A stretch of 64,000 nucleotides of DNA, taken from Merluccius polli (lineage: Eukaryota > Chordata > Actinopteri > Gadiformes > Merlucciidae). Below are positions 46,518-56,589 of the stretch, piece by piece. The translations under genes were made by a program, and so were the position numbers. The notes below the pieces were generated by a model. The model worked only from the letters and a program-made list of their open reading frames with translations, was not told where the DNA came from and made no database searches. Position 1 is the first letter of the stretch; each line of letters opens with the position of its first letter. The stretch spans positions 124,001 through 188,000 of the forward strand of contig JAOPHQ010004844.1 of assembly GCA_030340625.1 (NCBI GenBank). Reading direction: 5' to 3'.

Positions 46518-46867
46518 AAAGATTCTGCGTAGCCTAATTGTCTAAAAATAACTATGCTAAATGCAGAATTGTTCGCCATTAATCCCAATAGAGTGCGTAT
46601 GATTGCAAAATGCAAAAGCAACCTCCAACTTGCTTTATTGTGTAATTTAGGGAATTCATTTCAAATACATCCTATGTATAAGAAACGTATTGCATGTGCT
46701 GGAAGGTAGCGACGGTGGTGTGGTGAATTAGTATGTGAGCTGAACTGCCAGCAACCGGGGTTCATATCTTGCCTGTCCATCATCTTGCCTTTTACCCCCA
46801 TCTAGATTACCAAACTGGATAATTCCATAATATTAATGAATAAGTATTCCATACGACATAAGAAATA

Positions 46868-46998
46868 TGTAAGGGATAATGCCCGACGAGGTGTCCATTA
46901 ACATGAAATTAATGGACGACGCGGATGCGTGAACCGTCCGACGCGAAGCGGAGTCCATTAATTTATGTTAATGAACACCTCGAAGGGCATTATCCCAC
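46868..46998. repeat. palindrome, about 45-bp arms
   Basis: AAGGGATAATGCCC, GAGGTGTCCATTAACATG and AATTAATGGA (46872-46916) pair with TCCATTAATTTATGTTAATG, AACACCTC and GGGCATTATCCC (46951-46997). The centre is CpG-rich. It is inside the Harbinger element. TATACCATGGTCA just after it (about 47001) is mirrored by TGACCATGGTATA at 48945, so the block 47000-48957 may itself be an element. Confidence 0.75.
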
Positions 46999-47294
46999 TT
47001 ATACCATGGTCACTTGCCAAAGAAAAGAAATTAAGACCATTAATTAATATTTGCATGCGTTTTACAATCAAAATATAAAGTTTTTCACAAGCCATAATTT
47101 AGTTTCCTTGGTAACGCCTGAGAGTCTGACTAATACCTGGAACAATCATTACCCTCCCGTAAGGTTCTTATGCAACGGAAACGTTGTTCACTCCTCCAGT
47201 AAATAGGACGGACCTTAGATACGACTTGGCAATGGGAGGTATTCTAGTCCGCTCAGCTATGAGCCAGAGAGCTATAACGTTATGCATTGTACAT

Positions 47295-47795
47295 TATAAT
47301 TTGAAATGTGTCCCAGCCTTTACACCACAGATACTATAGGGTCTATAGCATATAACCGCGTTTTCTGATTACAGTTTAATGCATTTTTCACAATTTACCA
47401 GCTGTCGTTTTGACGACTAATCACCGCGCCATTCGTTTCAATGGGAATCGCGACGGTCTATACTTTCAACATAAAGTGTACATATTTATAATTTGAAATT
47501 TGTCCCAGCCTTTATACCACAGATACTATAGGGTCTATAGCATATAACCGCGTTTTCTGATTACAGTTTAATGCATTTTTCACAATTTACCAGCTGTCGT
47601 TTTGACGACTAATCACCGCGCCATTCGTTTCAATGGGAATCACAACGGTCTATGCTTTCAACATAAAGTGTACATATTTATAATTTGAAATTTGTCCCAG
47701 CCTTTATACCACAGATACTATATGGTCTATAGCATATAACCGCGTTTTCTGATTACAGTTTAATGCATTTTTCACAATTTACCAGCTCTCGTTTT
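47295..47795. repeat. 192-bp tandem repeat, 2.6 copies
   Basis: Units start at 47295, 47487 and 47679 (TATAATTTGAAAT) at an exact 192-bp spacing and are about 97% alike by eye. The third ends after CAGCTCTCGTTTTGA. The unit includes CTATAGGGTCTATAGCATAT. There is no open frame across units. Confidence 0.92.
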
Positions 47796-47842
47796 GAAGG
47801 CTGAACAGACAATTTGACTGGAACGACTTAGTAGGTGTCCAT

Positions 47843-48741
47843 CAAAGATAATAGAGCGGAGCAAGATGGATCACTGGCTGCGAAATACGTTGACACCAAT
47901 GAGGTACGCTGGCGAACTCTATGGGCGCCATTTTAGTAAGCTCAAGTGTTACCGGAACCCGGAAGTCCGACAGGAGTGCTGCAGGCAGCAGGCGGAGGCT
48001 GGCGTTCACCGTCGTGGGAAAATGCCCTGTATCTTTTAAATATTATGTGTCCACAGTCATGGTGTCTAGATATGTTTGTCCCTATAAAACAATAATAAAA
48101 AGTGGCTATAATAATAAAAAGCTTTGTGTGGATCGCGACCAAGACAAAAGCATGGATATTTCTTTTTTAGTTCATCCGTGAACTTGCATTTACGTTTCGG
48201 CTTAGCTGCAGAGATGCCACCGGTACATGTGCTCTCTTTGATAAACAAGGAAGCTGCTCGCCCACTGAGGTGCAGACTGACCAATTAAAAGCTCACAGAA
48301 AAGGCTATCGACCAATGACAGCACTCTACAGTCAGACCGTATGCAGGTAACTCCCCCTACTCACTGCCACTCAAAGCAAAGCCATCTGGCTGTTTGAGGG
48401 GACTCGTGGGATGGAGTTGTGTCTGAAGTGTAACGATGAGGTTGGCTCACAGCTTAGGCACAACGGTGGCCTACGTTAGTGGATAGCGAGACGATAAAGG
48501 GCCATCTAGTGGTCGATAAGAATATGGTTGAATTGGGATTACATGATGTGCCCACCCATTCGAGGTTTTGCATGAAATTATATTTATTTATACAAGTTTT
48601 GTTTAATCCTATGTGGCCTTATTGGCTTGAATCGAGCCTAGAATGTTGAGGTGGCTTACTAAAATGGCGTCCATTCAGGCTGAGAACGTACTTCACCGCC
48701 CTGACGCTACTGATCCATCTTGCTCCGCTCTATTATCTTTG
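47843..48741 (-). mobile_element. hAT with 31-bp TIR and perfect target duplication
   Basis: CAAAGATAATAGAGCGGAGC and the next 11 bases are exactly mirrored at the right end. GTGTCCAT flanks both sides (47835-47842, 48742-48749). CGCCATTTTAGTAAGC occurs inverted further in, so TIR similarity extends to roughly 110 bp. A minus-strand remnant at 48120-48225 resembles a transposase N-terminus. It is inserted within the older Harbinger region. Confidence 0.9.
48120..48225 (-). pseudogene. hAT transposase N-terminal remnant
   Basis: The frame reads AAKPKRKCKFTDELKKKYPC, then FCLGRDPHKAF. A lysine-rich start followed by a K-F-x-E-L-x-x-x-x-P pattern is what I recall from the N-termini of certain fish hAT-type transposases. 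There is no in-frame ATG and no downstream catalytic region, so it is a relic of the parent element. Confidence 0.45.
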
Positions 48742-48991
48742 GTGTCCATATATCAGGGATTAATGGACACCCTGCAGCCAATCAGAATCGAGTATTCCCT
48801 CTCCGTTGCCATGGTTACCATCTAGCATTTGAGCCAGCGCAATAATCTGTCATCAGGCAATTTGACCCGAACCTCTTTCCTAGGTGTACATTAACACTTT
48901 TTAACGTACACCCTCCAGCCAATCAGAATCGAGTATTCACCCTGACCATGGTATAAAACTTACTAAACTACACATAAATGCACTTCACTTG

Positions 48992-49047
48992 GGAATCGAA
49001 CCCAGCACACAGAATCTCAAGACTGACACGCTACCGCCACTCTACCA
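48992..49047 (-). ncRNA. tRNA-like sequence with A and B boxes (probable SINE head)
   Basis: On the minus strand TGGTAGAGTGG (49047-49037) fits the pol III A box and GGTTCGATTCC (49002-48992) fits the B box, 34 bases apart. The intervening GTAGCGTGTCAGTCTTGAG resembles a tRNA D-arm and anticodon-arm region. The full cloverleaf and 3' acceptor are not convincing, so this is more likely a tRNA-derived element than a working tRNA gene. Confidence 0.4.
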
Positions 49048-49072
49048 CTCAAACAGGTGTTTTCTTTTACCT

Positions 49073-49440
49073 GCAAGTTGATGAAATCCTTCCTTGACAG
49101 TTTTTGTTGGCAAAAAGCTGGGAAACACCACAAACATATTTAGCAATGTATTTAGGGCAGCTACAACCTTGCATCACCAACTGTATGCAAATATGTACCC
49201 TTGGCAAAACATCGCAGTGAAACACAGACACACTGCGCAACAGTAAGCGCACGGCTTCTTTTTGTAGCATTGCCTACATAAGGTCCAACAAGGACGATCA
49301 AATAGCGAATATCCTCTGATGAGAACCTGTATCTCTCATACAGAATACCCTCTGATGAGAACCTGTATCTCTCATGAAGAATATCCTCAGGCAATGCCAA
49401 GGGATCGGATCTGTCCCGAAAACGGCGCTCAGCTTTAAGA
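49073..49440 (-). pseudogene. PIF/Harbinger transposase N-terminal fragment (HARBI1-like)
   Basis: The minus frame reads RRFRDRSDPLALPEDI, LHERYRFSSEGI, YLIVLVGPYVGNATKRSRAL and TVAQCVCVSLRCFAKGTYL. After a frame change near 49165 it reads LNMFVVFPSFLPTKTVKEGF up to a GTAAAA donor-like site at 49072. This is the N-terminal helical part of Harbinger DDE nucleases; the catalytic Asp/Glu part is absent. ERYRFSSE is doubled because about 40 bp (49309-49388) is tandemly duplicated. Dead copy. Confidence 0.75.
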
Positions 49441-49621
49441 AGCCGATCTAATCGGAAAGTCTTAGCTCAAAACCTCCTCCCAACCAGGTTTGGTTGCCAG
49501 CATAAGTTACCATGGTGATATAGCGATGCTAAAAGAGAGCGACTTTCATATGACAGATAACCCAGGCTTTGAGCGCAACACACCTTGCTAACCCACTAAT
49601 CGAGCTTCGTAGTACACCCCC

Positions 49622-49919
49622 CTGAGGTCCGTTTCACAAAGCAGGTTCAACAAACTCTGAGTCTAATCCTAAACTCTGAGTTGATCTACTCTGAGATAGA
49701 AAACTTAGAGTTTTCGGTTCCAGAACAGCGGATTTGAGTTAGTTTAATCAACTCGGAGTAGTTTCACCTAGATGTTATGAAAAGATGTTATTCTGAAAGA
49801 ATAAATTAAACAAAAAGGCTGGTGTTCAGTGGCTTTACTGGTCCCAGTTAACTGCCGACTGAAGAACGCAGCACAGCCCACAGTTTATATAGCCGCGGGT
49901 GGTCTCGTGCCTTTAATAC

Positions 49920-49961
<42 letters not shown>

Positions 49962-50016
49962 CTTAAAATTGAATGGGGGGTGAAATGCAAAATAAAGTGC
50001 ATACATATAAAATAAC
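49622..50016. other. junk between elements: Harbinger-like end and (TAA)n
   Basis: GAGGTCCGTTTCACAAAGCA at 49625 resembles the TIR of another fish Harbinger-type element, followed by AACTCTGAG/CTCAGAGTT inverted motifs. (TAA)n lies at 49917-49960. No gene is seen. Confidence 0.45.
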
Positions 50017-50193
50017 TAGGGCCGGGACTTTAACGCGTTAATTAAGATTAATTAACTACACAATAATTAACGCGTTAAAAAAATTGACGCATTTTAATCG
50101 CACTTATTTTTGCACCGCGGAACGCTTCTCACTGGATGAGTTTCAGGCGGACCGATTATACTGGAGCACCAACTAGCGTTCATGAGTTCAGAC

Positions 50194-51680
50194 TAGGGCT
50201 GAACGATATATCGTTATCGTATCGATATCTCGATATGAACATTCACGATATTAATATCGAAAAAGCAACGATATAAACGATATATCGCCCTGCATGTACA
50301 GCTCTGGCAGTCACAACAAACTAGGGATGGGCATTATCGGCGGCGGCGCTCGCGCTCGGAACCGGCGAGTGCGGAACTGTCCTCCCTCGCCGGTTCCGAC
50401 TACCACAACGACCACTACCACCCCCACCCCCCAGCGGGGACGGACACCACAACCCAGTCAAACTCAATCTTTTGCGCCGTCTCCACGGTGGACCCGGGTC
50501 ACCCTCCCAGGACCCGGAGTCCCCCCCCGGATCGATCAAAAGGACGTTGTGTTGCTGTGAGTCTTGAAGCGGTGCCCGGTGATCGCGGCTTTAGTTCCCC
50601 GTGTCTGATCGCTGTAATTCGGAGCGTGAATATCGGTTGAATATCTAATATCTTTCTAACTTTAAAAAACACTTTAGTATTTTTTAAAACGATAGCCGCA
50701 CATCCCTCGTAACTACGCCATTAAGGTGAACCCTCCCAGGACTCCTAACATGAACCGCTCCGCCGGAGGAGCCGGACACCAGAATACAAACATGTGTTCC
50801 ATTTGCTTGCTTTTAAATAAAGTTGTGTGCAGTTATACGGGTAAATACGATTATTGATTAATGACCGATCGCGTACTGCGGTCAAGACAGCCGTCTCTCG
50901 GTTTCGTGTGGTCAAGCCAGCCGCTCCAACATTTTCAATATTTCCATAACTGACATTTTAGCAAAACGTTCAGCCTCATATATGTTTTCTGACTAAGGTA
51001 TTGCTTTTAGACAGTTCATGCAATTGTTTCTAAATGTGTGGCTCATCTTTTTGTTGCGAGCCTTTTCCGAGCGCCGGCTGCATATTGTATGGGCACATGT
51101 CGGCCTTTTTCCCCTTTTTTTTCAAAACAGTTATACAGTTCAATGCCCACTTTTACTGCCTTGTTTGATTATTGTTGGCCGATAAGTAGGCTACTTATTG
51201 TAATTGGAATACAGATTTTGTCTTGTTGAATCGTTTCCAAACCTTTAAGAGCGCATGTAGGCGCATTGTTCGGCTTTTACGAGCGCCGCATAGTCCTATA
51301 AGTTAACCTATAATGCCTGTAGGCCTATTTATTATTTTAAAACTGTTAAACAGTTGTAGGTCTTCAAGTTAACTGTCTTGTATTATTGTTGGCCTATACA
51401 TTATTGTTGGAATAAAGATTTCATTGATAAAAACATGCTGCATTTTATATTTTCTACCAACGGGAATTTTAATATAGCCTATAGAAAAATAACGGCTCAT
51501 GACTGGCAGTGAGTTTTTATAAATAAAACTGCACTTTCCACATTCTTTTGCATTATGTTTTTATTTTTCTGAAAAATGCTTGGTTTTCACCGAACCCATA
51601 TTCATATCATATCGTATCGATATCGAGATATCTGGCATGAATATCGAGATATGAAATTTTGTCCATATCGTTCAGCCCTA
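50194..51680 (+). mobile_element. 1.49-kb non-autonomous hAT (copy 2)
   Basis: Starts TAGGGCTGAACGATATATCG and ends ATATCGTTCAGCCCTA, with perfect GTTCAGAC duplications (50186-50193, 51681-51688). It is the same element as 10328-11804 in opposite orientation, nearly full-length alignable. It is inserted upstream of the transposase ATG of the outer hAT. Confidence 0.93.
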
Positions 51681-51708
51681 GTTCAGACAACAACAAACCA
51701 CAGTGAAC

Positions 51709-51866
51709 ATGAACGAAGTAGCCGATGAGACCGCTTTGGTTGGCCCCGTGGATGGGACATTTTGTTACAAAAAACGAACGGATGGAAGCGTCGATAAGAG
51801 CATGGTTGTGTGCAAGCTATGCAACAAGGAATTCGCATATCACCGCAGCACATCGAGCCTCAAGTA
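51709..51866 (+). pseudogene. hAT transposase N-terminus with BED-type zinc finger
   Basis: ATG at 51709. The frame reads MNEVADETALVGPVDGTFCY, then VVCKLCNKEFAYHRSTSSLK. CxxC followed by a serine-rich helix is the first half of a BED finger, which binds the element ends. The His pair that should follow is lost because another hAT begins at 51867. It belongs to the outer hAT. Confidence 0.7.
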
Positions 51867-52138
51867 TAGGGTGGCCATTCGTCCAGCTTTAGGCCGGACT
51901 GTCCGGTTTTTCAATGCCCTGTATTTGTCCCCCTTTTTGAGACCCCCCCGCCGGTCATAGGTCCGCCCACCGGTCATAGGTCCGTGGTGTGTTACGATCG
52001 CGCGCGCACCCCCCGCCGGTCGTACATCCGGGGTGTGTTGTTATCGTGTGCCCCCCGTCGTCGGCTGTAGGTCCGTGGCACGCACCGCCCCCCCCCCCCC
52101 CGCGCGCGCCATCGTCGGCCATAGGTACGAGCCGCGCA
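51867..52138 (-). mobile_element. hAT of the 18438 family, truncated, with minisatellite
   Basis: TAGGGTGGCCATTCGTCCAG and GGCCGGACTGTCCGG match the reverse complement of the right end of 18438-18705. Target sequence CTCAAGTA precedes it. The core is an expanded array of CGGTCGTAGGTCCGGGGTGT-like units rich in CpG. The other end is missing where the Ty3 fragment begins. Confidence 0.75.
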
Positions 52139-53340
52139 CTAGTGCAAGCATAAATAACAATCTGGCAGCGCGTGAGTGAGCAGGGAGGGTTTAAATACTG
52201 TCCTGATTGGTAATGGGAAACAGGTGAGAGGAGTTGGCCTAAGGGGGGTGTGGCTGGCAGGTGAGTGGAGAGTGAATGAAAAGTACTGAGAGGCAGGTGA
52301 GAGAAAGGCAGACTGTGACAGAACCTCCCCCTCAAGGGACGGCTCCTGCCCTCCACCCCTTCCAGTCCACCAGGTACTGGAGACCCCTTCCCCGGCGACG
52401 GGAACGAAGGAGGCGATGGATGGTATAGGCGGGACCCCCATCGATGATGCAGGGTGGCGGTGGCGGAGGAGCAGCGGGGACCAGGGGGCTCTCACGGACG
52501 GGTTTGACCTTGGAGACGTGGAAAGTGGGGTGGACCCGCATGGACCTGGGTAATTTGAGCCTCACCGCCGCAGGGTTGATGACCTTCTGGACCTCGAACG
52601 GCCCGACAAATCTGGGAGCCAACTTCCTCGATTCCACTCGTAGGGGTAGGTCCCGGTTGGACAACCACACCTTCTGGCCCACTTGGTAGGTCGGTGCCTC
52701 AGACCGATGGCGATTGGCTGTAGTGGTATAGCGGTCCCTGGAGTGAAGAAGGGAGGCTCTGGCCTGGGTCCAGGTCCTGCGGCAGTGGCGGATGAAGGCT
52801 TGTACCGAAGGGCAGGAAACCTCTCTCTCCAGGGCGGGGAAGAGTGGGGGTTGGAACCCGTAGGTACATTGGAATGGAGAGAGTCCAGTAGCGGAGCTGG
52901 TCAGGGTGTTATGGGCGTATTCCACCCACAGAAGCTGCCGGGACCAGGATGAGGGGTGCTGAGAGACCATGCAGCGTAAAGCAGTCTCCATCTCCTGATT
53001 CATCCTCTCCGACTGGCCGTTGGACTGGGGATGGAACCCGGAGGACAAGCTGACAGTGGCCCCCACTAGTGTGCAGAACTCCCTCCAGAAGACGGAGGTA
53101 AATTGGGGCCCCCGGTCGGAGACCACATCAGTAGGGAAACCATGTAAACGAAACACATGGAGTAGAACCTGTTCCGCCGTCTCCTTGGCTGAGGGAAGCT
53201 TGGGCAGGGGCACAAAATGTGCCATCTTGCTGAACCGGTCTACCACAGTCAGAATAGTGGTGTGTGGATGGTGGCAGACCGGTGACAAAGTCTAGGGAGA
53301 TGTGGGACCAGGGGCGGTGGGGCACCGGAGTCAGAATAGT
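52139..53340 (-). mobile_element. Ty3/gypsy chromovirus-type fragment: integrase, chromodomain, partial 3' LTR
   Basis: Minus strand. SHISLDFVTGLPPSTH (about 53325-53270) carries the first integrase Asp, then a one-base frame break near 53260 leads to the long frame ending 52332. That frame has VVSDRGPQF (second Asp) and NGQSERMN (Glu) at D-x35-E spacing, the PGFHPQ-like turn (SGFHPQSNGQ), a GPFEVQKV C-terminal domain and a chromodomain start (YTIHRLLRSRR...YLVDWKGW) that ends early. A G-rich purine tract precedes TGTCACAG at 52320, the start of a 3' LTR that is cut at about 52139. Reverse transcriptase, protease and gag are absent. Dead copy. Confidence 0.8.
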
Positions 53341-53344
53341 GTCA

Positions 53345-54480
53345 TAATTCAAACCTGAAAAAAAAGGTTTCAAAGGCTTGTAAGTCTGTGTTTGAAAACT
53401 CAACACCTTGTAAAAAAGGTTTTGCACCACTGAAAAAAGAGATTATAGCCTGAAAATAAAAAGTCAAACATCTGCAAACATGATTTTGTGTTCTATTTTA
53501 TCTTCTTCATCATTTTCACCAACACATTTTCAAAGCTAAAATGTTTTCACAAACACATTTTCAAAGTTTAAAAATGTTCACCAGCGCATTTGCAGAGTTT
53601 CAAATCTGACACTGTTCTAACAGTGTATTACTTTGTTTCCCGGTTTCGAAACCTTGTAAATGGGATTCTGCAAACAGCTGTTCAAACATTGAGAAATACG
53701 TTTAGAAAGGTTGAATATTTATTTTTAAAAACTTGTAAAGGTGTAAATTTACACCATTGCAATGTATTTTTTCAGAACTTAATTTTCAGCACTGACTTTT
53801 CAGAGATTTGACCACACGGGCGCAAGCTTGCGAGTCACGTGATTATTGACACTGTTCTGACGCCGTTTCGTTTTGAAACTCCTTTAGCGTCAAAGGTCTG
53901 AAAACGTGGTTCTGAAAAAAAGGAAAAAAAAACCTTCCTGGGCGACACCTTTTAGCAACGCACCTAGCCAAACAGCGCGAAAGAGGCAGCACGTTCTATA
54001 AGCTATAAGTTAAAGTTAAAAGCTAAAGGCACTTAAAGTAGAACAACTATAAAGGACAAGGAAGACGCATACAAGAACATTCCCTCCTTAAGCAGTTAGC
54101 AGTCGACGAGGCATGTTTATCTTTTATTTACGTCTATGAAGAACGTGAACGATTGTGTTGCATTCCATTGCATGGTTGGTGCGTGATGGGGATTTGCATA
54201 CGACGTAAAGTGGTGAATATGTATATGTAAGTTAAGTTTGTAAATGTACAGGTTAATATTGAGTTGTGGACTGTATGTGAGGTGTGTGTAGTGGTTTTTG
54301 GTGTAAATGTAACACCTGTTGTGCTGCTGAAAAAACGGACATTTGCATATTGTCAATTGTATTTATTTATTGTTTTGAATTATGAACCAACCCATTTCTC
54401 ACGGGTTGGTTCGACCTGGAAAATAAATCCTGTTTTCTAACAAAGACCTCTGGCCTCGTGTGTACTACTTGGGAGCTACA
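53345..54480. other. non-coding, repeat-like sequence
   Basis: 53345-53950 is full of GAAAA/TTTTC and AAGGTTT/TTTGAAA motifs, suggesting an old inverted-repeat element (AAACCTGAAAAAAAAGG near the left, TTTTGAAACTCCTTTAGCG near the right). AACCAACCC/GGGTTGGTT hairpin near 54388. AATAAATCCTGTTTTC at 54422 looks like a polyadenylation signal region. No gene is recognised. Confidence 0.4.
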
Positions 54481-55110
54481 GTAATATCATTGAAACAAAC
54501 CAAGCTTCCTTTTACAGTACAGTTCCACCTTTCTTACAGGTAACTACTCTGTAAAACTCTGATATCACCCTGATAATTATCAGGGAGATATGGGAGTTTT
54601 TGCCAGATACCATGTTCAAAACTACACACCCTAATGGGTGGTAGAGGATTATAATCTACAATTACCAGGAAAGTATATGGTGATATCATTGAAACAAACC
54701 ACGCTTCCTTTTACAGTACAGTTCCACCTCTCTTACACAGTAAATACTCTGTAAAACTCTGATATCACCCTGATAATTATCAGGGAGATATGGGAGTTTT
54801 TGCCAGATACCATGTTCAAAACTAGAGGATTATAATCTACAGTTACCAGGAAAGTATATGGTAATATCATTGAAACAAACCACGCTTCCTTTTACAGTAC
54901 AGTTCCACCTTTCTTACACGGTAACTACTCTGTAAAACTCTGATATCACCCCGATAATTACCCGATAATTATCAGGGAGATATGGGAGTTTTTGCCAGAG
55001 ACCATGTTCAAAACTAGAGGATTATAATCTACAGTTACCAGGAAAGTATATGGTAATATCATTGAAACAAACCACGCTTCCTTTTACAGTACAGTTCCAC
55101 CTTCCTTACA
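54481..55110. repeat. 181-199-bp tandem repeat, 3.3 copies
   Basis: Units begin at 54481, 54680, 54861 and 55053 with GTAATATCATTGAAACAAAC (GTGATATC in the second). Copies differ mainly by a 20-bp deletion and short insertions. Each unit contains CTTCCTTTTACAGTAC and TGATAATTATCAGGGAG. Confidence 0.92.
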
Positions 55111-55760
55111 GGGTAATTCACAGGGTTTTACCTGATAATGTTTTGGAATTACATTTGTAATTACTGGGTAAATACCAGTTAATATCTGCATACATACATG
55201 GGGGTTATTGGGTAAATTGTAACTACTGGGTAATTAGAAAGTAATTACTTAGTAAATAGTTGCAAGTTATCAAGTAAATACTGGGTAATTACCAGGTAAA
55301 TATCAGAGTCATTACTACCCTCACTGTCACTACACAGGTTGATTGGTAATACATAATCTATAATTCCTGGATAAATACCTGGTAGTTTTCAGTATATATC
55401 TAGTAAATACTGGGTAACTTGTTGGTATTTACCAGGTAAATACCAACAAGTTTTTGTTTATGTTTTTACCATATCAGGTAACTACCAGGTAAATAAGTGG
55501 TAGTTACCAGGTAAATATCAGGTAACTACCAGGTAAATAAGTGGTAGTTACCAGGTAAATATCAGGTAACTACCAGGTAAATAAGTGGTAGTTACCAGGT
55601 AAATATGTAATGTAAATACTTGGTAATTACCTGGTAAATACTTGGTAATTACCTGGTAAGTACTTGGTAATTAGAAGGTAATTACATTTAATTACCTGGT
55701 TATTACTTAGTAAATACATCTTATTACCAGGTAATTAGCTGGTAATTACCGTACTGTAAA
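55110..55760. repeat. ACCAGGTAA/TTACCTGGT palindromic repeat field with a 44-bp array
   Basis: Roughly 600 bp is built from variants of GGTAATTACC, ACCAGGTAAATA and their complements. An exact 44-bp unit starting TCAGGTAACTACCAGG repeats at 55474, 55518 and 55562. The field ends with GTACTGTAAAAGGAAG at 55752, the reverse complement of CTTCCTTTTACAGTAC in the preceding array, so 54505-55767 may be one element bounded by these inverted repeats. Confidence 0.8.
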
Positions 55761-55794
55761 AGGAAGGGTTACCAAAAGGATTTATTAATCCACA

Positions 55795-55875
55795 CTTCCA
55801 GACCGTCACCGGGGCTTCAGAGTAATGTGTCCGAGGAGAGTAGCCCTCTCCCGGACTCACTCGCTAGCTTTTACC
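55795..55875. repeat. second copy of the fold-back element centre
   Basis: ACCGTCACCGGGGCTTCA, GAGTAATGTGTCCGA and AGCCCTCTC match 13848-13905 in the centre of the long inverted repeat, followed by CTTTTACCGCTGTT and a T tract. Confidence 0.75.
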
Positions 55876-56204
55876 GCTGTTTTTTTTTTTTTTTTTTTTT
55901 TCATCCATCTTTTCTTCTCACTAACATTCAGATGTTAAAGAAGCACTATGCAACTCGTTTATAAAAAATAACCATAACCATGCAGGTTGAGAGTCGTTCT
56001 GATCGTTCTACAACACTTTCTGGGTTGTTTGGTGGGTGTTTCATCTCCCCCTGTTGGTTCCCCGCGGAAAAACAGAACATGCAACTTCATGTGGCCGTCG
56101 CCGTCAGTTCCTACCGCTGCTACCGGCTTTAACGACAAGCGGAAATCAGGAGACCAGTTTTCCGGTTTGGTCACGTGACGCTCGGCATAAAGCCCATTGG
56201 ATGT

Positions 56205-56390
56205 GTTAAGACGCTCGTAGCGCGCTACGAGGAAAGATGGAGCTCTCGTTAGCTACGAGCGTCTTAACGACGGTCGTTACGCAACGATGCTTTCGGGAAA
56301 CGGTGTGAAAACTGTCTGATGGTCGTACGACGAACTTAACGAACCACTTAGGCTAACGACGCTTTCGGGAAACTGGGCCCAGGTCTAAAC
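56205..56390. mobile_element. terminal part of a Harbinger-like element
   Basis: A 16-bp hairpin (GTTAAGACGCTCGTAG at 56205-56220, complement at 56253-56268) is followed by repeated GCTTTCGGGAAAC (56290, 56362) and the end TTTCGGGAAACTGGGCCCAG. Ends reading GGGCCCAGTTTCCCGAAAGC are common in fish Harbinger-type elements as I recall. The other end was not located. Confidence 0.45.
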
Positions 56391-56589
56391 ATCAGAGACC
56401 ATTGTCTGAGTTAGCTGGAGGGTAACATGAATTACCTTTTGCAGATGTGGAGATCGCCAATGTTGGGGGAGCAGGACACATTAAGGTGAAGAAGAGCAAG
56501 AGGCAGAGAAGGCAGGATAAAGTGAGAGGAATTGATGTGGGTGAGCGCATACCAGAACCTGACAATACTGAGTTAATGGTAATCCCAGG

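Larger units (their letters stand above)
46137..49621. mobile_element. decayed PIF/Harbinger transposon with both genes as remnants
   Basis: The left end GGGGGTATACTACGAAGCTC and the reverse-complemented right end GGGGGTGTACTACGAAGCTC differ at one position. CTG flanks both sides (46134-46136, 49622-49624), a 3-bp duplication. A Myb-like remnant is near the left end on the plus strand and a HARBI1-type transposase remnant is near the right end on the minus strand, the convergent two-gene arrangement of this superfamily. About 2.5 kb between them is later or unrelated sequence: a palindrome, a 192-bp tandem array and a hAT. Confidence 0.82.
50017..51866 (+). mobile_element. outer hAT (GGGCCGGGAC family), interrupted twice
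   Basis: TAGGGCCGGGACTTTAACGC, then inverted TTAATTAA/TTAACGCGTTAA motifs, is a typical hAT end. The body continues with a transposase start at 51709 after a complete 1.49-kb hAT that landed at 50194. A third hAT cuts it at 51867, and no right end is found before the Ty3 fragment at 52139. Confidence 0.7.

Noticed and set aside
48992..49047. Functional tRNA gene
   Set aside because: A and B boxes are present, but acceptor-stem pairing and a clear anticodon arm are not. It sits within a decayed transposon, so a tRNA-derived element is more likely.
54481..55620. CRISPR-like regular repeats
   Set aside because: Units are contiguous tandem or palindromic repeats without unique spacers, and the DNA is from a eukaryote.
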